A stretch of DNA of 64,000 nucleotides from assembly GCF_002278925.1 (NCBI RefSeq), contig NZ_NCJH01000011.1:124001-188000 (forward strand), in the 5' to 3' direction. How positions within the stretch are numbered: the first letter of the stretch is position 1; each line of letters begins with the position of its first letter. Below are positions 54,483 through 62,914 of this stretch, one piece after another. The position numbers and the translations under genes are program-made. This DNA is from Polaromonas sp. 39-63-25. Its GTDB lineage: Bacteria; Pseudomonadota; Gammaproteobacteria; Burkholderiales; Burkholderiaceae_C. A model generated the notes under the pieces. That model was not told where the DNA came from and ran no database searches. It was given only the letters and a program-made list of their open reading frames with translations.

Positions 54483-55334
54483 TCACGGTGGCGTGCCTTG
54501 GTAAAAATCGTGTAAAACGGCTACCGCTTCTTCAGCCTTTTCGACGACCGTAAACAGTGCGGTATCGGCGACGCTGATCATTCCTTCCTCAATGAGAAAG
54601 TCGAAGTTCACCGCATGCCGCCAGAATTCACCCCCGAATAACACGATGGGAATGCGCGCCATCTTGCCGGTCTGCACCAGGGTTAGCACCTCGAACAGCT
54701 CGTCGAGCGTGCCATATCCGCCCGGGAAGGCGACCAGCGCCCGCGCACGCAGCAGGAAGTGCATTTTGCGCAGGGCGAAATAGCGGAACCGGAATGCAAG
54801 CTCGGGGCTGATGAAGGGATTGGGCTCCTGTTCGTGCGGCAGGGTGACATTGAGTCCGATGGAGCGCGCACCGGCCTCGAATGCGCCGCGGTTGGCCGCT
54901 TCCATGATGCCGGGGCCGCCCCCAGTCACAACCACGAAATCGCGTCGTTCTTCCTGCTGGAAACGGGACGAGACCAGGTGCGTAAAGCGCCGCGCCTCTT
55001 CGTAGTAGCGCGCATGGGCCAACTGACGCCTGGCCGTGGCAAGATCGCGTGCCTGCAGCGGGTCGGACTGTCCGGCTGCCATGCGCGCCTCGAGATCGGC
55101 AAGCCCTGCTTGCGCCTCCTCGTGGGAAACGACGCGCGCGCTGCCGAAGACGACGACGGTTGAGCCGATCCCTTGCTCGCGCAGCTCATGCTCGGGCTTG
55201 AGCAGTTCCAGTTGCAGACGCAGCGGACGCAGGTCGTCCTGGGCGAGAAATTCGACGTCCTCATGAGCCAGCCGATACGCCGGCCCGTTCATGATAGCCT
55301 CTCGCAGCGTCTTGCGTTGGTCAGAATCAGTCAT
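54483..55334 (-). CDS. LOG-family (TIGR00730-like) protein
   Basis: A 283-aa protein from ATG 55334, overlapping the upstream stop by 8 bases. The Rossmann-like core has STVVVFGSARVVSHEEAQAG, VVVTGGGPGIMEAANRGAFE and VAFPGGYGTLDELFEVLTLV, the GGGxGxMxA and PGGxGTxxE signatures of LOG nucleoside-5'-monophosphate phosphoribohydrolases (often misnamed lysine decarboxylases). Plant homologues activate cytokinins; bacterial members cleave AMP-type nucleotides. Confidence 0.88.
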   Translation of the reverse strand: MTDSDQRKTLREAIMNGPAYRLAHEDVEFLAQDDLRPLRLQLELLKPEHELREQGIGSTVVVFGSARVVSHEEAQAGLADLEARMAAGQSDPLQARDLATARRQLAHARYYEEARRFTHLVSSRFQQEERRDFVVVTGGGPGIMEAANRGAFEAGARSIGLNVTLPHEQEPNPFISPELAFRFRYFALRKMHFLLRARALVAFPGGYGTLDELFEVLTLVQTGKMARIPIVLFGGEFWRHAVNFDFLIEEGMISVADTALFTVVEKAEEAVAVLHDFYQGTPP

Positions 55335-56757
55335 GTCCGCCACCTCCAGTCCGGCCGCCCCATTGCACGCGCGTGCCGGGCTCCGGCACTGCCACGTCCC
55401 AGCCACGTTCGGTGCGCAGTCGCTCGGCGACTGCGAGCGCGGCGCTGGCCTCGCTATGCACCACGAAAGTTCGGGCTGGAGGCTTGCGGAAGTTGGCCGA
55501 CCAGCCCAGCAATGCGGGCTGGTCGGCATGTGCCGACAATCCACCCACGGTGTGGATCGCCGCGCGCACGAGGATGTCTTCGCCGAAGATGCGCACCCGT
55601 TTCGCGCCATCAACCAGACGCCGACCGAGGGTGCCTTGCGCCTGGAATCCCGTGATCAGCACGCTGCATTCGCGCCGGGGCAGGTTGTGGCGCAGGTGGT
55701 GCTTGATGCGCCCGGCGTTGCACATGCCGCTGGCGGAAATGATGATGGCGCCCGAGCGGATCTGGTTCAGCGCGATGGATTCCTCCGCGCTGGCCACGAA
55801 GTGCAGGTAGGGCAAGTCCTTGCCGATGGTGTGCCAGTCCGCCAGCCGCTTAGCCGCGTCATCGAACAGTTCAAGGTGCTGCATGGTGATCCGCGTGGCC
55901 TCGGTGGCCATCGGCGAGTCGACGAACACCTTTAGATTACGCAACCGGTCTTCGCGGGTGAGGCGGTGCAGGTGATACAAGATCTCCTGGGTGCGGCCGA
56001 CCGCGAACGCCGGAACAATCACGTTGCCCCCCTGTTCGTGCAGGGTGCGCTCGACGATCCCGATCAACTCGTCCTCTGTTGCTGCCAGATCCTTGTGCGT
56101 GCGGTCACCGTAGGTGGACTCCATGAGCAGGATGTCCGCTTCCTCGATAGGCGTCGGGTCGCGCAGAATCGGACGCCCCGGCTGGCCAAGATCGCCGCTG
56201 AACACGAGCTTGGTGGTCTGGCCGTGTTCGGTGACCCAAGCCTCGATGATGGCCGAGCCAAGGATGTGGCCGGCGTCGCGGAAGCGGCAGCGCACGACCG
56301 GATGTGGCGTGAGTTCCTGGTCGTAGGCGATGGGTCGCATCTGGCGCAGACAGTCGCGCGCGTCTTGCATCGTGTAGAGCGGAGTCGGCGCCGCGCTCCT
56401 ATCATGTGCCGACTTGCTGTTGCGCTTGGCCCGCTCGACATCACCCGCCTGGATATGCGCGCTGTCGGGCAGCATCACCTGGAGCAGGTCGGTGGTCGCG
56501 GAGGTGGCATAGATCGGCCCCTGGAAGCCCGCACGGGTGAGCTTGGGCAGCAGGCCGCTGTGGTCGATGTGCGCATGAGTCAGCAACACGAAATCGATGG
56601 ATTTCGGGTCGAATGCGAACGGCTTGCGGTTGCGCGCCGGTGCCTCGCGCCCGCCCTGCACCATGCCGCAGTCCACCAGGAAGCGTGTGTCCGCAGTCTC
56701 CACCAGGTAGCACGAACCGGTGACTTCGCGCGCTGCGCCGAGAAAGGTGATGCTCAT
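55327..56757 (-). CDS. metallo-beta-lactamase/beta-CASP hydrolase
   Basis: A 476-aa protein from ATG 56757, with AGAAGGAAATAC upstream. The N-terminal domain has LGAAREVTGSCYLVE and the zinc motif LLTHAHIDHSGLLPKL (HxHxDH at 61-66). Motif 4 is VFSGDLGQPGRPILRD. The beta-CASP cap includes LMESTYGDRTHKD, and the C-terminal KH-like/MBL part contains GGLSAHADQP. Relatives are RNA exonucleases and CPSF-73-like enzymes. It is followed by a LOG gene with overlap. Confidence 0.92.
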   Translation of the reverse strand: MSITFLGAAREVTGSCYLVETADTRFLVDCGMVQGGREAPARNRKPFAFDPKSIDFVLLTHAHIDHSGLLPKLTRAGFQGPIYATSATTDLLQVMLPDSAHIQAGDVERAKRNSKSAHDRSAAPTPLYTMQDARDCLRQMRPIAYDQELTPHPVVRCRFRDAGHILGSAIIEAWVTEHGQTTKLVFSGDLGQPGRPILRDPTPIEEADILLMESTYGDRTHKDLAATEDELIGIVERTLHEQGGNVIVPAFAVGRTQEILYHLHRLTREDRLRNLKVFVDSPMATEATRITMQHLELFDDAAKRLADWHTIGKDLPYLHFVASAEESIALNQIRSGAIIISASGMCNAGRIKHHLRHNLPRRECSVLITGFQAQGTLGRRLVDGAKRVRIFGEDILVRAAIHTVGGLSAHADQPALLGWSANFRKPPARTFVVHSEASAALAVAERLRTERGWDVAVPEPGTRVQWGGRTGGGGHD

Positions 56758-56879
56758 TTTGTATTTCCTTCTGATGGTGCGATCCGGTCCGGGCTGTCGA
56801 AGGTGTCCCCGTGCCGTTGGAAGACTTTGGGGCTGCCGAGCGCTTCGAACGGCACCTGCTGCAAGCAATGTGTGCTCAT
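56754..56879 (-). pseudogene. N-terminal fragment of a class I glutamine amidotransferase gene, now a leader ORF
   Basis: A 41-aa frame from ATG 56879 with a strong ribosome site AAGGAGGAACGCG. MSTHCLQQVPFEALGS matches the start of GMP-synthase-like amidotransferases (xxHCLQHVPFEGLGSI). The frame then loses similarity and stops (TGA) overlapping the metallo-hydrolase ATG. It may have become a translational leader for that gene. Confidence 0.55.
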
Positions 56880-56950
56880 CGCGTTCCTCCTTGTCCAGGG
56901 CTGACGTTCTGGCGCGCATGTTCGCACGGTGGCGAGACGCTTCTTCAGGT

Positions 56951-57370
56951 TCATTTCATATCTCTCGCCGTTATGGCGGGTTTCCCGCGCGACCGGCCTT
57001 GCCAGGAAATGGCTGCGATCGCCACCCACACCAGCGTTCGGAAGCTCATCGCGATGACCGTGCGCATTTCATAGGCCCCGCCGGCATAGACGTGCGCGCC
57101 GAATGCCGCAAAGGCAAACGCAGTCGCTGCGGCGATGACGACGGCCAGCCACACCGCCCAGCGATGCCGCAGCCACAGTCCAGCGCCAGCGATGACGTAG
57201 GCGAAGCCGGCCAGAAAGTTGAACCAGGGCACGAACGGCACGTAGTTTCCGACAGAGGCTTGCGCCGCTTCGCCACCAAACAGGATCGCGCCGCCTTCCT
57301 TGATGGTCAGCAGGCCGAAGCCGACAGCGACTACGGAAATTGCCCAGATACGGAATCCGTTTTTTGGCAT
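56951..57370 (-). CDS. small four-helix membrane protein
   Basis: A 139-aa protein from ATG 57370 with GAGGATATCC upstream. Four hydrophobic segments are visible (WAISVVAVGFGLLTI, FNFLAGFAYVIAGAGLWL, AVWLAVVIAAATAFAFAAF, TLVWVAIAAISWQ). No family named. It lies between a TetR-like gene and the amidotransferase leader, on the same strand, 47 bases from the TetR-like stop. Confidence 0.7.
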   Translation of the reverse strand: MPKNGFRIWAISVVAVGFGLLTIKEGGAILFGGEAAQASVGNYVPFVPWFNFLAGFAYVIAGAGLWLRHRWAVWLAVVIAAATAFAFAAFGAHVYAGGAYEMRTVIAMSFRTLVWVAIAAISWQGRSRGKPAITARDMK

Positions 57371-57417
57371 GGATATCCTCACGTTTTTTCCATCTCCTAG
57401 AAATTTCCCGCCTGCTT

Positions 57418-58008
57418 TCATTTCGATGGAACAGCCAGTGCGGCCCGGTAAAGGGCGCAAGCCTCGGCAGCCTTCCGCAGGAACGATTCCCCCCGCTGCG
57501 GGATGGCATGGGTTTCGAGCACCAGTTTCTGGATGACGCCGACAAGGGAAGTTGCCGCCGCATGTGGTTTGACGTCCGCTCTGATGAGTCCCTTCTGTTC
57601 GGCGCGAGCGATGATTTGGGCCAGGCGGGTGGCGTAGTAACCGATGAGCATCCGCACGCGCCGCTGAAGACCGGGATGGCCATCCTGTGCCAACCACGAC
57701 AACAGGCGCCTGGGGACGTCGGGGTGCCTGGCGATGAACGTGATCTGCTGTTGGAATATGCTCTCCAGTTCCCGCAGCGGGTCGTCTTCCCCCCCGCGCT
57801 TGACTGAGCGCAAGAGTCGGCCTCTCACCCTGGCAATGAACCTTTTCCGGCCACCGTGACTGTCCGTTTGCGGAGGCGACCATCCATCCTCGGCCACGGC
57901 GGCGGCTCCAGGCAGACTTCCCATATCCGCGAGCAGGTAGTAGCGCGTGGTTTCCCACCATCGCTTGAGGTGCTCCTGCTCGAACCGATTCATGCTGTCG
58001 CTCGTCAT
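57418..58008 (-). CDS. TetR-type ligand-binding protein lacking an HTH
   Basis: A 196-aa protein from ATG 58008 with AAGGAGCGGGCACC upstream. The C-terminal 120 residues (DPLRELESIFQQQITFIARH ... RVRMLIGYYATRLAQII) parallel the ligand domain of the TetR regulator at 61096. The first 70 residues (NRFEQEHLKRWWETTRYYLL, then a linker) do not contain the usual TetR helix-turn-helix. It may be an effector-binding modulator or a regulator with a diverged DNA-binding part. It is encoded directly after the ABC ATPase. Confidence 0.65.
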   Translation of the reverse strand: MTSDSMNRFEQEHLKRWWETTRYYLLADMGSLPGAAAVAEDGWSPPQTDSHGGRKRFIARVRGRLLRSVKRGGEDDPLRELESIFQQQITFIARHPDVPRRLLSWLAQDGHPGLQRRVRMLIGYYATRLAQIIARAEQKGLIRADVKPHAAATSLVGVIQKLVLETHAIPQRGESFLRKAAEACALYRAALAVPSK

Positions 58009-58033
58009 GGTGCCCGCTCCTTTACTTTCAAAG

Positions 58034-58744
58034 TCAATCAAACCCACGCCCTTCGCCAGCTTCCTCATGGGTCACACCGTCGCGGATGTGGTAGATGCGC
58101 TTGAAAGTGGGGATGATCTTTTCGTCATGGGTGACGACGATGATGGCGGTCTCGAACTTCCGAGCCATGTCATTGAGGATGCGGATTACAGCCATGGCGC
58201 GCTCACTGTCTAGTGGAGCTGTGGGCTCATCAGCCAGGATCACCGGAGGGCGATTGACCAAACCTCGCGCAATGGCGACCCGTTGCTGCTCGCCACCGGA
58301 GAGTTGCGAGGGCATGGCGCGAGCCCGGTGTTGCACATCGAGCGCGGTGAGCAGTTCCAGTGCCTTCGCGCGCGACTCTCCATTCGCGACGCCTGCAAGC
58401 ATCGGCAGCAGCGCCACGTTGTCGGTGACATCGAGAAACGGAATCAGGTATGGTGCCTGGAAAACGAAACCGATCTTGTCGCGCCGCAAGGCGCGCAAGT
58501 CGCGGACTTTCCAGCCATCGTCGTAGATCACTTCATCGCCCAGCGTCATGCGACCGGCTGTCGGCTCGATCACCGCACCCAGACATTTGAGCAGCGTGCT
58601 CTTGCCCGAGCCGGAAGGGCCGATCAGTCCCACCACTTCACCTGGCGCAACATGCATATTCACGTCTCTCAAGGCAAAGACAGCGGTGTCACCATCGCCA
58701 TACCGCTTGCTTAAACTTTCGATGTGGATGCCTTTGCCGCTCAT
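58034..58744 (-). CDS. ABC transporter ATP-binding protein (LolD/MacB/DevA type)
   Basis: A 236-aa protein from ATG 58744 with GGAGG five bases upstream. Walker A is LIGPSGSGKSTLLKCLGAVI (42-50), the Q-loop FVFQAPYLIPFLDVTDNVAL, the signature PSQLSGGEQQRVAIARGLVN, Walker B VILADEPTAPLDSERA and the H-loop IVVTHDEKIIPTF. It belongs to the group that pairs with FtsX-type permeases in lipid, antibiotic or heterocyst-glycolipid export. The permease ends 1 base before it. Confidence 0.95.
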   Translation of the reverse strand: MSGKGIHIESLSKRYGDGDTAVFALRDVNMHVAPGEVVGLIGPSGSGKSTLLKCLGAVIEPTAGRMTLGDEVIYDDGWKVRDLRALRRDKIGFVFQAPYLIPFLDVTDNVALLPMLAGVANGESRAKALELLTALDVQHRARAMPSQLSGGEQQRVAIARGLVNRPPVILADEPTAPLDSERAMAVIRILNDMARKFETAIIVVTHDEKIIPTFKRIYHIRDGVTHEEAGEGRGFD

Positions 58745-58745
58745 C

Positions 58746-59951
58746 TCAACCTCCAATGGCTTCGGCCGGATCGACCTTGAGCGCCATTCGAATGGCGACG
58801 ATGCTGGCTAGAACGCAGATCACGAGCACGGCGAAAAAACCGGCGATGGAGTCGAATGGCATCAGCAGTACGTACTTGGGAAACAGGGGCGCTGAGAAAG
58901 TGGCTGTGATCTTGCCGACCACGAAACCAATCACGCCCAGGGCGAGCGCCTGCTGCATGATCATCGCGGCGATGGTTCGATTGCGTGTGCCGATTAGCTT
59001 CAACACCGCGATTTCGCGGATTTTGTCCATCGTCAGCGAATAGATGATGAAGGCAACGATAGCCGCGCTAACGATGGCCAGAATCACTAAGAACATGCCG
59101 ATCTGCTTGGCCGAGGTGGCGATCAACTTGCCGACGAGGATGTCTTCCATCTGTGCCCGGGTGTAGACCGTCAAACGCTTCCAGCGTCGGATGGATTCGG
59201 CAACCTCGTCCGGCGCATGGCCAGGTTTCAGTGTGACCAGTACGGCATTGACGAACGCGTTGGTGCTCTGTGAAGCAATCACGACATCCAGCAAACCTGG
59301 AACACCGGGTCGATTGAAGGCCGGGTTGGCTTCGGTGCGACGCCGGCTTTGCCAAATGGCGTCGTTGTCCTTGAGGAACTGAGCCTCCTGGGCATCCTTG
59401 AGCGGAATGAATACCATCGGGTCGCCGCTGGACGACACCATGCGCCGTGTCAGCCCTACGACGGCGTAATGATTTCGGCGAATGGCAAGACGATCTCCCA
59501 GTTTGAAGCCGGTGGCGATGTCGGCCACTGCCTCGTAGTGACCGCGCGTGATCTGGCGTCCAGCGACGAGATAAGGAGGCCATCCGGGTGTAGCCCCCAA
59601 CGCGCCGGGCGCGATGCCGACCACCATGGTGCGTACATCACTCTCGCCTTTGCGCACCTGCATGGTCAGGTAGGTCACGTTCGCTGCCTGGGCGACTCCC
59701 GGCATGGCGAGGATGGCGCGATGCACGTCATCGTTGAGGCTTGACGACTCCGCATAAGGACCCAGAGTGTCTTTTTGCACCACCCAAAGGTCGGCGCCAC
59801 TGTTGTCGAGCAGCGCCTTGCCGTCGTCCACCATGCCCCGGTACACCCCGGCCATGACTAGGGTGACGCCGATCAGCAGACCCAGACCGATGCCAGTGAA
59901 GACGAACTTTCCCCAGGCATGGAGAATGTCGCGGCCGGCCAAGCTGATCAT
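58746..59951 (-). CDS. FtsX/DevC-type ABC permease
   Basis: A 401-aa protein with an N-terminal transmembrane helix (WGKFVFTGIGLGLLIGVTLV), a large periplasmic domain of about 240 residues and three C-terminal helices (IGMFLVILAIVSAAIVAFII, ALALGVIGFVVGKITATF, AGFFAVLVICVLASIVAIRM). This is the MacB/DevC topology. It ends with KVDPAEAIGG, the usual tail. It overlaps the adaptor stop by 4 bases. Confidence 0.93.
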   Translation of the reverse strand: MISLAGRDILHAWGKFVFTGIGLGLLIGVTLVMAGVYRGMVDDGKALLDNSGADLWVVQKDTLGPYAESSSLNDDVHRAILAMPGVAQAANVTYLTMQVRKGESDVRTMVVGIAPGALGATPGWPPYLVAGRQITRGHYEAVADIATGFKLGDRLAIRRNHYAVVGLTRRMVSSSGDPMVFIPLKDAQEAQFLKDNDAIWQSRRRTEANPAFNRPGVPGLLDVVIASQSTNAFVNAVLVTLKPGHAPDEVAESIRRWKRLTVYTRAQMEDILVGKLIATSAKQIGMFLVILAIVSAAIVAFIIYSLTMDKIREIAVLKLIGTRNRTIAAMIMQQALALGVIGFVVGKITATFSAPLFPKYVLLMPFDSIAGFFAVLVICVLASIVAIRMALKVDPAEAIGG

Positions 59952-61099
59952 CGTGGCACTCCGGGGATGTGGTCGACCACATGGATGCGGCTGCGCGCCG
60001 TCAGTGCCTTTTCGCTATAGGTCACAACCTGGTCCCCATTCTTGAGCCCTTCGCGCACCTGCACGTAACCATTGAGGTCGGAAGTCCCGAGCTTGACCGG
60101 GGAGAAACGCAGATCACCATCCACGATTTGCCAGACACCGACTTTGTCGCCCTCACGCTGGACGGCAGCGTTGGGGATCAGTGGAGCGGCCGGGAGCGCC
60201 GGCAAGTCAACCGTGACTTCGGCCAGTTCACCCACCGGTGGCAAAGGTTCTGGTTTGTTATCGAATGTCACCTTGGCGAGCGTTTCCTCGGTTACCGAGT
60301 CGGCCTTGGGTTCCACCCGCAGCACGCGACCTTTCAAGGTCTTGCCGCCACGCGAACGCAGTGCGATACGAGCCGGTAGCCCCCCAGCCAGCCCCGATGC
60401 GCTGATCTGGTCGAAGCGCACATTGATCCACAAACTCTTGGGGTCGATCACTTCCACCACGGCCTGGCCTGCGACGATGGTCGTGCCGGGATCGGCATCA
60501 CGCACGGCGACTACACCGTCGACCGGCGCGATCAGTCGCAGATTGCTCCGCTGCGCAACCAGTGCTTCACGGTCGGAGCGTGCCCGGGCAATATCTTCCC
60601 GAGCAGCGGATAGGCCGGCATCGGCGATCTGCAGCTCCTGCCGCTTGGTGGTGACGATTTCCTCGCTGGTCGAGCGCACCGCAAACAATTGCTCATAGCG
60701 GCGCGCCTGGGTTTGCGCGTAGGCTTGCCGGGCTTCTGCCTCGCGCAAAGCTGCTTCCGCACGCTTGAATGCCGACTCCTGTGAGCGCACTCGGTCATCG
60801 AGGTCGACCGGCTCCATCTCGCCGAGCACCTGTCCGGCCTTGACCTGGTCGCCTACATGCACCTCCAGGCGTTTGACGCGCCCGGCAAACGTTGGCCCGA
60901 TCTTGTAGGTGTAGCGCGCCTCCACCGTGCCGATGCCGAACAGCGCCGGTGTGACTGTCCGCGATTCCACGGTCACGACCGTCACCGCGACCGGCGCCAG
61001 CGGGCCGGATCGGAGGCCAACGTAGATAAATAGTGCAAGCAACGGGACGATGACGGCCAGGAGCGCCAAGGTGCGGCTTTGCAGTGGTAGACGTTTCAT
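59948..61099 (-). CDS. HlyD-family periplasmic adaptor (membrane fusion protein)
   Basis: A 383-aa protein with an N-terminal anchor (ALLAVIVPLLALFIYVGLRS), lipoyl half-motif KIGPTFAGRVKRLEVHVGDQ and VKAGQVLGEMEPVDLDD, a helical hairpin (residues 105-185) and the second lipoyl half (LRLIAPVDGVVAVRDADPGT). It links the ABC permease to an outer-membrane duct. It overlaps the TetR stop and the permease start by 4 bases each. Confidence 0.94.
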   Translation of the reverse strand: MKRLPLQSRTLALLAVIVPLLALFIYVGLRSGPLAPVAVTVVTVESRTVTPALFGIGTVEARYTYKIGPTFAGRVKRLEVHVGDQVKAGQVLGEMEPVDLDDRVRSQESAFKRAEAALREAEARQAYAQTQARRYEQLFAVRSTSEEIVTTKRQELQIADAGLSAAREDIARARSDREALVAQRSNLRLIAPVDGVVAVRDADPGTTIVAGQAVVEVIDPKSLWINVRFDQISASGLAGGLPARIALRSRGGKTLKGRVLRVEPKADSVTEETLAKVTFDNKPEPLPPVGELAEVTVDLPALPAAPLIPNAAVQREGDKVGVWQIVDGDLRFSPVKLGTSDLNGYVQVREGLKNGDQVVTYSEKALTARSRIHVVDHIPGVPR

Positions 61100-61704
61100 A
61101 GGGCGCTCCCGATGCCACGCCGATAAATTGCAAATACACGTGGCGCATCGCGGCGGATGTTGGCAACATCGCCGGCCAGCAGCGATTGCATCACCAGCCC
61201 CTGGATGGTGCCGATGAAGAGGGTGACGGCAGCCTCGGTATCGAGCGCGGCATCCAGCTCCCCCTGTGCTTTGCCTTCCTTAATCAGCCGATGCAAACGC
61301 TCGCCATAGTGGCGGATGAGCGTCTGCACCATGCGCTTGGGGGCCGTCTCCCCCGCACGTTGCAATTCGCCAAACATCATCCGCGGCACCCCGGGATGCT
61401 CGGCCACGAAATCAATATGCGTCATAAAGATTGCCTCCAGCGCGGCAATCGGGGAAGCAACGTCCTGCGCGGCCTTGTCCACCCGTGAGAGCAAGCGTTC
61501 CGCTACCCACGCCATGACCGCTTGCAGGATGGAATCCTTGCTGGGGAAGTGGCGAAATATCGCGCCCTGGGTCAGGCCCATGCGCTTGGCAATGGCGGAG
61601 GTGGTGATGTCATTGGGATTCTGTTCGGCAGCCAGTTCGACTACCGTCTCGACGGTTATTGCGCGCCGCTCGTCGGCAGGTAAATGTTTAGCATGGTCAT
61701 TCAT
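61096..61704 (-). CDS. TetR/AcrR-family regulator
   Basis: A 202-aa protein. The N-terminal HTH is ITTSAIAKRMGLTQGAIFRH FPSKDSILQAV (about 37-68). The C-terminal ligand domain contains AALEAIFMTHIDFVAEHPGV. It heads the ABC transporter operon with ATGA overlap, the usual layout of a repressor cotranscribed with an efflux pump. The promoter would lie in 61705-61850 next to the IS remnant. Confidence 0.93.
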   Translation of the reverse strand: MNDHAKHLPADERRAITVETVVELAAEQNPNDITTSAIAKRMGLTQGAIFRHFPSKDSILQAVMAWVAERLLSRVDKAAQDVASPIAALEAIFMTHIDFVAEHPGVPRMMFGELQRAGETAPKRMVQTLIRHYGERLHRLIKEGKAQGELDAALDTEAAVTLFIGTIQGLVMQSLLAGDVANIRRDAPRVFAIYRRGIGSAL

Positions 61705-61849
61705 CGTTTCGCCCCCTAAAGTAAGTAATCAATTACTATCTTATCAGATTGGAATTTCTATGCAAGTAGAGTTCTACGCAACTGAAGGAGCGAGTTTGTG
61801 GATCTGCGTCACAGTGCGCCGCTGTTTCCGCGATTTTTTTGCCTCAACT

Positions 61850-62262
61850 CCTAGGGGAAGCTCTGATCAAGCACTGATTTCTCCCGCAACGGGTCGACCA
61901 GCTGCGGATTCGAAGTGGATTGAGTGTCAAAGGAGGTCCTCTGGAACCTTGGCGGCGCGTTTGGGGCCCCAGCGGGCGCACCTGTGCCCGCAGGCCATCC
62001 AGTAGGGGCCCTCTGACGGTGAATAACGGTGGATAAATTACCCAGCGCGGCCGCCACGAACAGGCGGTTGCCATTCTTGGCCAGACCCCGGTAGCGCACT
62101 TTGGCAAAGCCGAAGATGCGTTTGATCACCCCGATGGCGTGTTCCACCCACGCCCTGACTCTGGAGCGCTGGCGGTTGATCTCGTGCTGCATCTGGCTCA
62201 GGTACTTGTAGCCGCGCCCGCGCTGCTGGGTCAGGTCCTGCGCCCAAGGCGAGCACTACTCG
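61850..62262 (-). pseudogene. IS5-family transposase remnant (C-terminal part)
   Basis: Read on the minus strand the frame gives YLSQMQHEINRQRSRVRAWV, EHAIGVIKRIFGFAKVRYRG and LAKNGNRLFVAAALGNLSTV, the conserved C-terminal end of IS5-type transposases (VEHxFGVIKRxFG...VRYRGLAKN). The N-terminal and central DDE regions are missing. GGGGAAGCTCTGATCAAG at about 61854 resembles an IS5-type terminal repeat. Confidence 0.75.
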
Positions 62263-62286
62263 ATCACCTGGCATCACCGATCGTGG

Positions 62287-62511
62287 CTACTCTAGCTTTC
62301 GGCTGAGTTCGCTGTCTCGATGCCAGGCCTTGATCTGGACTTCCAACTCAATTACCTGCTTGTCCAATACCTTCAGGTGATCGAGTGGCCGTTCAACGAG
62401 TAATCGGAATGATCCCGGCAATTCATTGGTGGCATCTTCGATGAGTTCGGGAGCACGGATTGCAATGTGACCGATACCCTGCGGAATAATCAAGCCGAAT
62501 TCTGGCTGCAT
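62287..62511 (-). pseudogene. IS110-family transposase remnant
   Basis: A 74-codon frame: GLIIPQGIGHIAIRAPELIE, DATNELPGSFRLLVERPLDH, LKVLDKQVIELEVQIKAWHR, DSELSRKLE. This is the middle of IS110 transposases (before the PGIGPxTA motif), with both ends missing. It joins the IS5 remnant on the same strand, so the DNA is a junction of nested IS fragments. Confidence 0.75.
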
Positions 62512-62848
62512 ATTCCGGTCTACTTGACCATCTGTGCCGGTAATCGTTGACCGGCAACCCTAAAAGTTCTGCTCTTGACCATGTTGACTACTGACTTACA
62601 CGGCAGAGCGACTTGCTTCTATCGGTCAAGCAATAGACATTTGCTTAGATGGCAGAATGCGGCCAACAACGGACGTACATGCCGAACCCCTCCGCGCGCC
62701 CTAGGGTACGTAGGTAGCAGCCGTACATGGCTTGGCAAGACCTCCGGCATCCGCTATCATTTCTCACTATGGCTTGCTCGCAAATTGCGTCGATTATTCA
62801 CACCATTCGAAAGATGGTGGGTTAGCGCGCGGCCTGTGTAGCCATAAG
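62512..62848. other. 337-base stretch without a supported gene
   Basis: An 88-codon plus-strand frame (62575-62841) is present but has irregular composition and no family match. I see no promoter or RNA gene with confidence. Confidence 0.45.
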
Positions 62849-62877
62849 CAACCCGCCCCGTGAGGCGGGTTTTTTTC
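62849..62877. terminator. intrinsic terminator
   Basis: Stem ACCCGCC/GGCGGGT (62851-62857 with 62864-62870) followed by a run of T, 38 bases before the kinase gene. It would end transcription coming from the left. Confidence 0.8.
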
Positions 62878-62914
62878 TGTCTTCCGGGGCTTCTCAAAGT
62901 CACTGGAGATCGCA

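Noticed and set aside
62575-62841. An 88-codon plus-strand frame
   Set aside because: The composition is Arg/Trp-rich and irregular, with no ribosome site and no family match.
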